A stretch of DNA of 33,303 bases from Isoptericola sp. QY 916 (GTDB lineage: Bacteria > Actinomycetota > Actinomycetes > Actinomycetales > Cellulomonadaceae), in NCBI GenBank assembly GCA_026934365.1, contig JADHZE010000019.1:1-33303 (forward strand), given 5' to 3'. The position numbers and the translations under genes are program-made. The notes beneath the pieces are model-generated. The model did no database searches. It worked only from the letters and a program-made list of their open reading frames with translations, and was not told the origin of the DNA. Below, piece by piece: positions 26,618-33,303 of the stretch; the first letter of the stretch is position 1; each line of letters starts with the position of its first letter.

Positions 26618-27841
26618 TCAGGACGGGCGGTACTCCCAGTGCCACGCCTCCGGCTTGCGGCCGTCCGCCTGCGCCCAGGCGGGGTTGCGCCACCCGAACT
26701 TCGCGGCGTTCGCGACCAGCCACTGGTGCTGGGCGCTCGAGCGCTCCTCGACGCCGCCGTTGATGTCGACGGCGATGCCCCAGCCGTGGTCGGAGTAGCC
26801 GGGCACGGCGGCGAGGTAGCCGCGGCTCGCCTTGACGGACACCTGCGACTCGTAGGAGCGGTAGGAGTCACGGATCTGCAGGTGCTCGCCGAAGCGCGCC
26901 TGGTAGGCGGCGTCGAGGCGCTCGAGCTGCTCGGCCGCGTCGCGACGCAGGGACTCGCCCGACGCGAAGGACAGACCTTCGAGGTCGGCGGACGCGAGGC
27001 GACCGTTCCCGTACCCCTCGGTGTCGTCCGCGAACTTCTTGAGGGAGGGGGCGGCCTTGCGGGCCGCCGCGGCCTGCGCGTGGAGGATCTCGGCCGGCGT
27101 CGCGGGTGCGGGCGTGATGCTGATCGCCGTGGTGTCGGTCTTCTCGATCAGGGTGGTGAGGTCCTCGGTCGCGTCGGCGACGTCGGCCGCGTCCTGCCCG
27201 CGGACGTCGAGCGCGGTGCGCTCGCCGGCGCGCGACGCCGCCTCTCCTCCGGCGCGGTCGGTCACGACGTCGCGCAGGTGCGCCGCGCTCTTCGCGACGG
27301 CCTTGCGCTGCTTGGCGGGGATCCCGATCGTCTCGGTCGTCACCTGGTCGGCGCGGGCCAGGGCCTCCTGGGCGGCGGTGAGCGCCTCGTCGCCCGACGG
27401 GGCGGCGCTCTTCGCGGCGCCCTTCGACGACGCCTGCTCGGTGTCGGCCTTCGCCGTGCCCGTGCTCGCGGTGCCCGAGCCGACGGCGCCCGACGTCGCG
27501 CCCGCGGCGCCGGACAGCGCGGGCCGCACGATCGCCGTCGTGGCCGAGGTGGTCGGGGAGACGGTGCCGAACGTGCCGGTCTCGATGGTGCCCACGGACG
27601 ACGAGCCCGCGTCGGTCGACGCGGCGGTCCGCGTCTCCCCGGACGCGGTGGAGTTGCTGGTGAGGACCACCCCGGTCGTCAGCGCCATCACGGTCAGCGC
27701 GACGGGGACGCCGGCGCGCACGGTGCGGCGCCCGAGGCGCGGCGTCGTGGGACGGGCGGCGTGGACGTCGGCGCGGCGCTGCCGGGACGGGTGGTGGATG
27801 TCGCGGCGCCGGGGCAGCGGCGCAGGGGCGTGCTCGGTCAC
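26618..27841 (-). CDS. M15-family D-alanyl-D-alanine carboxypeptidase, membrane-anchored
   Basis: The 407-residue protein has a basic cytoplasmic N-terminus of about 45 residues and one membrane helix (GVPVALTVMALTTGVVLTSN). A long Ser/Thr/Ala-rich and helical linker (about 65-290) follows, and then a C-terminal VanY/LAS-type peptidase domain. Zinc ligands are His352 and Asp359 in YSDHGWGIAVDING and His401 in AWHWEYR, with DSYRSYESQ before them. It should trim D-Ala from peptidoglycan stem peptides outside the cell. The helical linker with repeated Ala-rich heptad-like segments could span the wall. The GTG at 27841 has GAGGA about 9 nt upstream. It converges on the zincin gene and is divergent from the monooxygenase-domain gene. 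Confidence 0.92.
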   Translation of the reverse strand: MTEHAPAPLPRRRDIHHPSRQRRADVHAARPTTPRLGRRTVRAGVPVALTVMALTTGVVLTSNSTASGETRTAASTDAGSSSVGTIETGTFGTVSPTTSATTAIVRPALSGAAGATSGAVGSGTASTGTAKADTEQASSKGAAKSAAPSGDEALTAAQEALARADQVTTETIGIPAKQRKAVAKSAAHLRDVVTDRAGGEAASRAGERTALDVRGQDAADVADATEDLTTLIEKTDTTAISITPAPATPAEILHAQAAAARKAAPSLKKFADDTEGYGNGRLASADLEGLSFASGESLRRDAAEQLERLDAAYQARFGEHLQIRDSYRSYESQVSVKASRGYLAAVPGYSDHGWGIAVDINGGVEERSSAQHQWLVANAAKFGWRNPAWAQADGRKPEAWHWEYRPS

Positions 27842-28110
27842 GTGGGGAAGTCCTCGGGGTAGGGAAGGCGGGGAGCTCGAACCTCTCGGGAGCTCGCACC
27901 GGTCGGAAGCTCATTCCATCTTCAACCGTTTCGACGGGTGCTCCGGGCCAACGAGGCGACCAGACGACACGAATCCCGTGCGGGGCGTAGGGACGAGATG
28001 TGAAGGCCGGGACATCCCGGCGATCCTCGGGCGCCCGGATCGTGGGACGCGTCGTCCCGCCGGGCCGTGGGCGAGGGGCGCGACACCGGGACGCGGCCCA
28101 GGATGCTCGG
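27842..28110. other. divergent 269-bp gap
   Basis: No gene is seen. Near the M15 gene the plus strand carries three GAGCTC-like words (GGGGAGCTCG, GGGAGCTCGC, GGAAGCTCAT), of which the first two can pair into a 6-bp stem in the M15 leader. An AT-richer patch (TTCATTCCATCTTCAACCG, 27910-27930 area) probably holds the leftward promoter. I looked for the c-di-AMP riboswitch that often precedes wall hydrolases and did not find its conserved core. Confidence 0.4.
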
Positions 28111-28686
28111 ATGACTTCCGCACCCGTGACCGTCGCGGTCCACCGCGCCGTCAGCCCCGACCGCGTCCCGGAGGTCACCGCCTGGGTGCAGTCCGGCGTC
28201 CGGCTCGCGAACCGCTGGGACGGCTTCCTCGGCTCGGGCTGGATCCGCGCCTCCGAGGGCGCCGCGGACTGGATCATGCTCTACCGCTTCGCCGACGCCG
28301 CCCGCCTCGAGGCATGGGAGGAGTCGCCCGAGCGCCGGCGCTGGCTCGCCGCCGGGGAGGGGCTCGTGGAGGAGCGGCGGGTGGAGAGGCGCACCGGCAT
28401 CGAGGGCTGGTTCGACCCGCCGGTGCGGCAGGACGAGCCCACCGGGCCGCCGCTGCTGGCCGCGCCGCCGCGGTGGAAGCAGTCCGTGGCCATCTGGCTC
28501 GGCTTCTTCCCCGTGAACCTCGCCTTCACCGTGCTGGTGGGGTGGCTCGTGCCGCCCTTCGCGGAGCTGCACGTGCTGCTGCGGGTGCTCGTCTCGACGC
28601 TGGTGCTCACGCCGATCATGTCGTTCTGGGTGCTGCCCTGGGTGACGGGGCGCCTCTCGGGCTGGCTGCACGCGCCGCGGCGCTGA
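28111..28686 (+). CDS. antibiotic-biosynthesis-monooxygenase-like domain with two membrane helices
   Basis: The 191-residue protein begins with a dimeric alpha/beta-barrel (ABM) domain of about 100 residues: VTVAVHRAVSPDRVPEVTAWVQSGVRLANRWDGFLGSGWIR, then WIMLYRFADAARLEAWEESPERRRWLAAGE. A conserved-looking linker (GIEGWFDPP) leads to two membrane helices (SVAIWLGFFPVNLAFTVLVGWLV and LLRVLVSTLVLTPIMSFWVLPWV) and the short tail GWLHAPRR. The ABM-plus-two-TM arrangement is a known actinobacterial protein of unknown role. Catalysis is not implied. AGGA precedes the ATG by 8 nt, and the same bases could be a -10 (CAGGAT, 6 nt, ATG). Confidence 0.85.
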   Translation: MTSAPVTVAVHRAVSPDRVPEVTAWVQSGVRLANRWDGFLGSGWIRASEGAADWIMLYRFADAARLEAWEESPERRRWLAAGEGLVEERRVERRTGIEGWFDPPVRQDEPTGPPLLAAPPRWKQSVAIWLGFFPVNLAFTVLVGWLVPPFAELHVLLRVLVSTLVLTPIMSFWVLPWVTGRLSGWLHAPRR

Positions 28687-28703
28687 GCGGGCGCCCGGCC
28701 CGG

Positions 28704-29468
28704 TCAGCCCTGGGCGGGGGACGCCGTCGACCCGAGCCAGTCGCGCAGGGCCGCCGGACGGTCGGTGATGATGCCGTCCACGCCCGCGTCGACGAGCGTG
28801 CGCCACGCGGGCTCGTCGTTTGCCGTCCAGCCGAAGACCCGCAGCCCCGCGGCGTGCGCCGTCGGGACGAGGTCCGGGTCGTCGGCGATCAGCGCGACCC
28901 CGGGGCTGACGGCGGCCGCGTGGAGCGCGGCGAGAAGGGCGGGCAGGCCCTCGCGGGGGTGCTCCACCAGCAGGGAGCGCGGCACCTGCGGCGCGACGTC
29001 GCGCAGGGCCGCGACCGTCTGCGGGTCGAAGCCCTGCACGATGAGCCGGCCGTCCAGTCCCGGGTCGTCGAGCACGCGCATCGTCACCGCGACGTCGTCG
29101 GCGCTCCAGCGGCCCTTGTACTCGCACAGGACGCCGAGGCCCGGGTGCCGTGCGACGACGTCCAGCACCTCCGCCAGCGTAGGGATGCGCTGCCCGGCGA
29201 ACTCCGGGCCGAACCACGAGCCGGCGTCGAGGCCCTGCAGCTCGTCCCGGGTGCGGCTCCGCACCTCGCCCGTACCGTCCGTCGTGGCGTCGACCGTCCC
29301 GTCGTGGATGACCACCGGGACGCCGTCGGCGCTGAGGTGGACGTCGATCTCGACCATCGCGGCGCCCACCTCCCCGGCGAGGTCGATCGCAGCCAGCGTG
29401 TTCTGCGGGGCGTCGGCGGACGCGCCGCGGTGGGCGACGACGGCGGGGGCCTGGACGCGGACGGGCAC
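28704..29468 (-). CDS. glycerophosphodiester phosphodiesterase
   Basis: The 254-residue enzyme should hydrolyse glycerophosphodiesters to glycerol 3-phosphate and an alcohol. The GDPD barrel motifs are clear: AHRGASADAPQNTL (His13, Arg14), MVEIDVHLSADGVPVVIHD (Glu40, Asp42, His55), LCEYKG (third metal Glu) and a final GWTANDEP with GVDGIITDRP. No signal peptide is present, so it acts inside the cell. The usual PENT following the first motif is PQNT here, a Glu-to-Gln change outside the known catalytic pair. The GTG at 29468 has AAGGAG 4-5 nt upstream. tRNA-Lys lies 46 bp upstream on the same strand. It may be read from the tRNA promoter, or from a weak one of its own. Confidence 0.93.
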   Translation of the reverse strand: MPVRVQAPAVVAHRGASADAPQNTLAAIDLAGEVGAAMVEIDVHLSADGVPVVIHDGTVDATTDGTGEVRSRTRDELQGLDAGSWFGPEFAGQRIPTLAEVLDVVARHPGLGVLCEYKGRWSADDVAVTMRVLDDPGLDGRLIVQGFDPQTVAALRDVAPQVPRSLLVEHPREGLPALLAALHAAAVSPGVALIADDPDLVPTAHAAGLRVFGWTANDEPAWRTLVDAGVDGIITDRPAALRDWLGSTASPAQG

Positions 29469-29514
29469 GGGGCTCCTTCGGGCGGCGACGGCCTGCGACG
29501 GTGTCGTGCAGGAG

Positions 29515-29587
29515 TGGGCCCCGTGGGGATCGAACCCACAACCCGCGGATTAAAAGTCCGCTGCTCTGCCAGTTGAGCTAGAGGCCC
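29515..29587 (-). tRNA. tRNA-Lys (TTT)
   Basis: The acceptor GGGCCTC pairs with GGGGCCC with one T-G pair. The D arm is GCTCAACTGGCAGAGC, the anticodon loop CTTTTAA reads TTT and the T arm is GTGGG-TTCGATC-CCCAC. The discriminator is A and CCA is not encoded. Confidence 0.97.
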
Positions 29588-29625
29588 GCCGCCGTCCGCC
29601 CGGAGGTCGGTCGCCGGCTGCGGAC

Positions 29626-29631
29626 AGCGTA
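29626..29631 (-). promoter_or_regulatory. -10 element of tRNA-Lys
   Basis: TACGCT on the minus strand, identical to the tRNA-Asp -10, lies about 38 nt upstream of the mature tRNA. GCACGG 18 nt further upstream is a weak -35. Confidence 0.45.
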
Positions 29632-29693
29632 CGCGGGGCTGCGGGCGGCCCGTGCGCACCGGGTCCCGGCAACGCCCGTGACGCCGCCCGCAA

Positions 29694-29715
29694 GGTCACG
29701 ATCCGGTCACGGAGG
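29694..29715 (+). repeat. 11-nt direct repeat GGTCACG, weak PHO-box resemblance
   Basis: GGTCACGATCC and GGTCACGGAGG abut with an 11-nt period. The first five bases (GGTCA) fit the relaxed PHO-box unit. The repeat lies between the glycerophosphodiesterase/tRNA-Lys unit and the HesB-like gene. A TATCGA (about 29723) downstream could be a -10 for the latter. Confidence 0.35.
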
Positions 29716-29858
29716 GCAACCTATCGACGCGCCGGCACGGCTGTCACGCGGGGTCTCACCCACCGGGAGATCTCGTCCCGATCGCGTCTCATCGTTGCGT
29801 CGGGCCCCAGGTCCTGTTTCGGTGGACGGGTTCGCAAGGACCGACGAGAGGAGCGTCC

Positions 29859-30143
29859 ATGCTCACCGTGACCGACAACGCCCGTACCGCCGTCCAGGAC
29901 CTCGCCCAGCAGGCGGGGGTGCCCGACGAGGGCGGGCTGCGGATCGCGCAGTCCGCCGGCCAGCCCGGCAACTTCGAGCTCGCGCTCGTCCCGGCGCCCC
30001 AGCCCGACGACCAGGTCGTCGACGAGGAGGGAGCCACGCACGTGTTCGTCGAGGCGCAGGCCGCGCCCGCCCTCGACACCCTGACCCTCGACACCGACCC
30101 TGCCGCGCAGGGTCCCGGGTTCGTGCTCACGCCGCAGGCGTGA
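29859..30143 (+). CDS. HesB/IscA-like protein without cysteines
   Basis: The 94-residue protein has the start of an A-type iron-sulfur carrier (MLTVTDNARTAVQDLAQQAGVPDEGGLRIAQS, compare TxxA...L). It also keeps later strands (FELALVPAPQPDDQVVDEEGATHVFVEAQAAPALDTLTLD). The three Cys ligands of true IscA/HesB are all absent, since the protein contains no Cys. It therefore cannot bind a cluster in the usual way. Related cysteine-free actinobacterial proteins are annotated only from the fold. GAGGAG lies about 6 nt before the ATG. It is followed by a strong terminator, so it is monocistronic. Confidence 0.8.
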   Translation: MLTVTDNARTAVQDLAQQAGVPDEGGLRIAQSAGQPGNFELALVPAPQPDDQVVDEEGATHVFVEAQAAPALDTLTLDTDPAAQGPGFVLTPQA

Positions 30144-30202
30144 CGTCCGGGCGGGGACGCGGCGCCTCCTGAGGGCGCACCGCCCCCGCCTGACCGGTCC
30201 TC

Positions 30203-30242
30203 CGACGGCCGGGCACGGAGATCGCTCCGTGCCCGGCCGTCG
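30203..30242 (+). terminator. terminator after the HesB-like gene
   Basis: A perfect 18-bp stem (left arm CGACGGCCGGGCACGGAG) closes on ATCG. Confidence 0.9.
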
Positions 30243-30337
30243 TCGTGCCGGGAGCGGGCGCGGCGCGGGTGGCGTCCAAGGCCCGGTTGCGCCATCGTGT
30301 GGTGCCGCGACCCGCGCGGCACCGACGGAGGTGACCT

Positions 30338-31153
30338 GTGTCCGACCCCGCCCGCGCCGCCCGACGCTCCTCGCGCAGCGCGAACGACAGCACCGCACTG
30401 CAGGCGCTCGCGCGTGCCGGCTACGTCGCGTCCGGCGTGCTGCACCTGCTCCTCGGCTGGTTGGCCGTCCGCCTGGCCTTCGGGTCCTCAGGGGGGAACG
30501 CCGACCAGCAGGGCGCCCTGCGTGAGCTGGCCGACGCCCCGGGCGGCGCGCTGCTCCTGTGGCTGACGGCGGTGGGCTTCGCCGGCCTCGCCCTGTGGCA
30601 GCTCACCGAGGCCGTGGCGGGCGTGCCCGGGACGGACAAGGCGAAGCAGGTCGGTGCCCGGGCCAAGGCCGCGGCGAAGGCCGTCCTGTACGGGCTGCTC
30701 GCCGGCACCGCGGTGCGGGTCGCGACCGGGTCGTCCGGCGGCGGCTCCGAGGAGGGGCTCACCGCCGACCTCATGCGCGCCCCCGCGGGCCGGTGGCTCG
30801 TCGCGGTGGTCGGCGTCGTGATCGTCGGGGTGGGCGTCTTCCACGTCGTCAAGGGGTGGCGGAAGTCGTTCCGCGACGACCTGCGCGCGACCGGGGGCGG
30901 CGCCGTCGGGCAGGCGGTCGTGCGGCTCGGCCAGGTCGGCTACGTGGCCAAGGGGATCGCGCTCGGCGTCCTCGGGGGCCTCTTCGTGGCGGCCGCCGTC
31001 ACTTCCGACCCCGAGAAGGCGGGCGGTCTGGACGACGCCCTGCGCACGATCCGGGAGCAGCCGTTCGGGGTGGTGCTGCTCGTGGCGACGGGCCTGGGCA
31101 TCGCGGCCTACGGCGTGTACTCGTTCGCGCGGGCCCGGTACGCGCGGCTCTGA
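30338..31153 (+). CDS. DUF1206 integral membrane protein
   Basis: The 271-residue protein contains three tandem DUF1206 units, each of two membrane helices. They begin at ALARAGYVASGVLHLLLGWLAVRLA, then KAAAKAVLYGLLAGTAVRVATGSSGG and finally RLGQVGYVAKGIALGVLGGLFVAAAV. The repeated G-Y/L-V-A-x-G and R/K-G patterns are the family mark. The function is unknown. The loops FHVVKGWRKSFRDDL and the ends are basic, so the cytoplasmic side carries them. The GTG at 30338 is preceded by GGAGG 6 nt upstream. It is monocistronic and convergent with the M50-like gene. The gap between them is 21 bp. Confidence 0.9.
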   Translation: MSDPARAARRSSRSANDSTALQALARAGYVASGVLHLLLGWLAVRLAFGSSGGNADQQGALRELADAPGGALLLWLTAVGFAGLALWQLTEAVAGVPGTDKAKQVGARAKAAAKAVLYGLLAGTAVRVATGSSGGGSEEGLTADLMRAPAGRWLVAVVGVVIVGVGVFHVVKGWRKSFRDDLRATGGGAVGQAVVRLGQVGYVAKGIALGVLGGLFVAAAVTSDPEKAGGLDDALRTIREQPFGVVLLVATGLGIAAYGVYSFARARYARL

Positions 31154-31174
31154 CGCGCCGGCGGGGAGCCGTCG

Positions 31175-31921
31175 TCAGGTCGCGGGCTCCACGATCCACG
31201 TCGCGCCGAGCAGCAGGCAGCCGACGGTGACCAGCAGGAAGACCACGACCCACAGGATGCCCGTCGTGCGGGTCAGCGCCGCGAGCTGGTCGGCGTCCGA
31301 CCGTCGCGCGCGCCCCCGGGAGCGCTGGGCCTGGAGCTCGAGCACGGGCCGCACGGACCCGATCAGCAGGAACCACGTCACCGCGTAGGCGACGGTCGCC
31401 TGCGCGGCGGGCTCGAGCCACCACGAGACGGCGACGAGGGCAGCGCCGGAGACGAGGATCGACCAGAGGCCGAACCAGTTGCGGATCTTCAGCAGCAGGA
31501 GCGCGAGCAGCAGCACCAGCAGCCACAGCAGCCCGACGGCGTAGCCGTGCCGCAGCAGCCAGGCGGCGCCGAGCCCCGTGAGGCCGGGGCCGACGTACCC
31601 GGCGAACGCCGTGACGATCATCCCGAAGCCGCGTGGGCGCCCGGCGGACACCGTGAGCCCGGAGGTGTCGGAGTGCAGCCGGATGGCGTCCAGGCGTCGC
31701 CCGGTGAGCATGGCGGCGACGGCGTGCGCGCCCTCGTGCGCGATCGTCACGACGTGCCGTGCCACCCGCCACACGGGGGTCACCAGCACGACGGCGAGCG
31801 CGGCGAGGCCCGCGGCCAGCACCACCGGCTGCGCCGGCGGCGGCACGGGGGTGGTGGCGGCCGTCCAGATCTGGGTCAGCACGTCGCCGACGGTGGTGAG
31901 GAAGTCGTCCACGGCGGCCAT
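31175..31921 (-). CDS. M50B-like membrane metalloprotease family protein
   Basis: The 248-residue protein has the HExxH motif HEGAH (62-66) inside the second membrane helix region. FGMIVTAFAGYVGPGLTGLGAAWLL follows and then several more membrane helices. This is the M50B-like arrangement in which the second metal ligand comes from a later membrane segment. SDTSGLTV and TGRRLDAIRL between them are typical. Such proteins may cleave substrates in the membrane, but many are uncharacterised. A basic cytoplasmic loop (QAQRSRGRARRSD) precedes the last helix. The ATG at 31921 has only a weak GGTGGA upstream. It is divergent from the helicase gene. Confidence 0.85.
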   Translation of the reverse strand: MAAVDDFLTTVGDVLTQIWTAATTPVPPPAQPVVLAAGLAALAVVLVTPVWRVARHVVTIAHEGAHAVAAMLTGRRLDAIRLHSDTSGLTVSAGRPRGFGMIVTAFAGYVGPGLTGLGAAWLLRHGYAVGLLWLLVLLLALLLLKIRNWFGLWSILVSGAALVAVSWWLEPAAQATVAYAVTWFLLIGSVRPVLELQAQRSRGRARRSDADQLAALTRTTGILWVVVFLLVTVGCLLLGATWIVEPAT

Positions 31922-31951
31922 TCCACCACGGGCCCCTGAGAGGCCGGTCGG

Positions 31952-32092
31952 TCGACCCGGGCGCCGGTCGTGAGAGAATGGGGGCAGGTGGCTGCGCGTT
32001 GCGCGCCCCGCGTCGTGGAGATCCCCCCGGATTGCGTGCGGCGGACCCCGACCTCGACGTCCGAGACGTCCCTGCCCGAGAGGCCCTTTTCC
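31952..32092 (+). promoter_or_regulatory. promoter and about 105-nt leader of the DEAD-box gene
   Basis: TCGACC (31952-31957) and GAGAAT (31974-31979) with 16-nt spacing are a possible promoter, giving a leader of roughly 105 nt. The leader contains a small GCGCG-TTG-CGCGC hairpin (31994-32006) and ends with GAGAGG before the TTG start. Long structured leaders are common for cold-responsive RNA helicases, so leader-based control is plausible. Confidence 0.4.
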
Positions 32093-33303
32093 TTGACTAC
32101 CTTTGCCGACTTCGGCCTGCCTGCCCCTGTCGTCCGTCAGCTGACGGACCAGGGCATCACCACCCCCTTCCCGATCCAGACGGCGTCGCTGCCGGACACG
32201 ATGGCCGGCACCGACGTGCTCGGCCGCGGCCGCACCGGCTCCGGCAAGACCCTGGCGTTCTCGCTGCCCGTCGTGACGCGGCTCGCGACGTCGGCGGCGA
32301 AGGCCGCGGCCGCCGGCCGCCCGCGCCGTCGTCCCGGCCGCCCGCGGGCGCTCGTGCTCTGCCCGACCCGCGAGCTCGCCAACCAGATCAACGCCACGAT
32401 GGAGCCGCTCGCGAAGGCCCTCGGCCTCGTGACGACCACCGTCTTCGGCGGCGTCGCGCAGTCCCGCCAGGTCAACGCCCTGAACGCCGGCGTCGACGTG
32501 CTCATCGCGTGCCCCGGCCGCCTCGAGGACCTGCTCGGCCAGAAGCACCTCACCCTGGACGACGTCGAGATCACGGTGCTCGACGAGGCCGACCACATGG
32601 CCGACCTCGGCTTCCTGCCCGGCGTGAAGCGGATCATGGACCGCACGCCCACCGTGGGCCAGCGCCTGCTCTTCTCGGCGACGCTGGACAACGGCGTCGA
32701 CGTGCTCGTGAAGCGCTACCTCAAGAACCCGGTGACGCACTCCGTGGACGAGGCCGCCGCCCCTCCGCCGCAGATGACGCACCACATCCTCGCCGTGGCG
32801 GACGCCGACGCGAAGAAGCACGTGGTGCACGCGCTCGCCTCCGGCACCGGCCGCCGCGTGCTGTTCACGCGCACCAAGCACCAGGCGAAGAAGCTCGCCA
32901 AGCAGCTCACGGGCGCGGGCGTGCCCGCGGTCGACCTGCACGGCAACCTCGGCCAGGGCGCGCGCGAGCGCAACCTCGCGGCGTTCTCCTCCGGGGACGT
33001 CAAGGTGCTCGTCGCCACCGACATCGCCGCGCGCGGCATCCACGTCGACGACGTCGAGCTCGTCGTGCACGTCGATCCGCCCGCCGAGCACAAGGCGTAC
33101 CTGCACCGCTCGGGCCGCACGGCACGCGCCGGGTCCGGCGGTGACGTCGTCACCGTGATGCTGCCCGAGCAGCGCGGCGACGTCCGCGACCTCACGCGCA
33201 AGGCGAAGATCGACGCCCGCCCGCAGCCCGTGGCCCCGGGCGACGCGACCGTCGCCGCGCTGGTCGGCGAGGTCGCGGGGGTCGCGGTACTGACCTACCG
33301 GCG
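32093..33303 (+). CDS. DEAD-box ATP-dependent RNA helicase, 3' end cut by window
   Basis: The visible 403 codons hold all core motifs of a DEAD-box helicase. The Q motif is FADFGLPAPVVRQLTDQGITTPFPIQ, motif I is GRGRTGSGKT and Ia is PTRELANQ. Motif II is VLDEAD, III is FSAT, IV is VLFTRT, V is VATDIAARGIHV and VI is HRSGRTARAG. It unwinds RNA, probably in ribosome assembly or mRNA turnover. The C-terminal extension that would tell the type lies beyond the window. The start is a TTG at 32093 giving TTFADFGL, with GAGAGG about 9 nt upstream. An in-frame GTG at 32036 would add 19 residues and cannot be excluded. Confidence 0.95.
   Translation, partial: MTTFADFGLPAPVVRQLTDQGITTPFPIQTASLPDTMAGTDVLGRGRTGSGKTLAFSLPVVTRLATSAAKAAAAGRPRRRPGRPRALVLCPTRELANQINATMEPLAKALGLVTTTVFGGVAQSRQVNALNAGVDVLIACPGRLEDLLGQKHLTLDDVEITVLDEADHMADLGFLPGVKRIMDRTPTVGQRLLFSATLDNGVDVLVKRYLKNPVTHSVDEAAAPPPQMTHHILAVADADAKKHVVHALASGTGRRVLFTRTKHQAKKLAKQLTGAGVPAVDLHGNLGQGARERNLAAFSSGDVKVLVATDIAARGIHVDDVELVVHVDPPAEHKAYLHRSGRTARAGSGGDVVTVMLPEQRGDVRDLTRKAKIDARPQPVAPGDATVAALVGEVAGVAVLTYR

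Noticed and set aside
27842..28110. c-di-AMP (ydaO-type) riboswitch before the M15 carboxypeptidase
   Set aside because: The position would suit it, but I could not find the conserved core segments or the expected pairing, only short GAGCTC words.

Overview
The window comes from a high-GC Gram-positive chromosome. Very high GC, GTG/TTG starts, apparently leaderless genes, a BldC-type regulator, a DUF3073 protein, a monomeric NADP isocitrate dehydrogenase and a small-type PurL all point to Actinomycetota. I infer order Micrococcales, probably near Cellulomonas, Cellulosimicrobium or Isoptericola. No phage, transposase, integrase or CRISPR array is visible, and the content is mostly core chromosome.

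Layout. 1-560: the end of an Imm-5-like 'putative immunity' gene and a possible small membrane protein, both leftward. 684-4564: purL and gdhA rightward, each closed by a strong hairpin. 4677-6199: dps and a secreted LpqC-type esterase lipoprotein leftward. 6266-9008: a small membrane-anchored protein converging on icd, with a 109-bp near-perfect palindrome between them. 9178-11153: an RNB-domain ribonuclease converging on a SnoaL-like protein. 11462-17092: a five-gene oligopeptide ABC importer operon with an internal hairpin and an 11-codon leader ORF. 17167-21092: a sterol-carrier-like protein, a four-copy 20-bp-period repeat array, a secreted nuclease behind a PHO-box-like element, and a two-TM protein. 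21141-23853: purF and purM, followed by tandem terminators. 23987-25567: DUF3073, bldC (with no stop codon near its normal end), DUF3618 and a holin-like membrane protein. 25692-26112: leftward tRNA-Glu, -Asp and -Phe genes. 26180-29587: a zincin, an M15 carboxypeptidase, a monooxygenase-domain membrane protein, a glycerophosphodiesterase and tRNA-Lys. 29859-33303: a cysteine-free HesB-like protein, DUF1206, an M50-like membrane protein and a truncated DEAD-box helicase.

How the genes fit together. PurL, PurF and PurM are three steps of de novo purine synthesis, and GdhA with Icd link nitrogen assimilation to 2-oxoglutarate. The peptide importer, the secreted nuclease with two chitin-binding-like modules, the lipoprotein esterase and the glycerophosphodiesterase suggest scavenging of polymers and phosphate. 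I see no clear new defence or metabolic system. The most unusual signals are non-coding: the two related CGAG(A/G)TAG repeat loci, the PHO-box-like repeats before the nuclease, the stop-less bldC, and the recurring promoter-to-start spacing of 6-7 nt that implies leaderless mRNAs.
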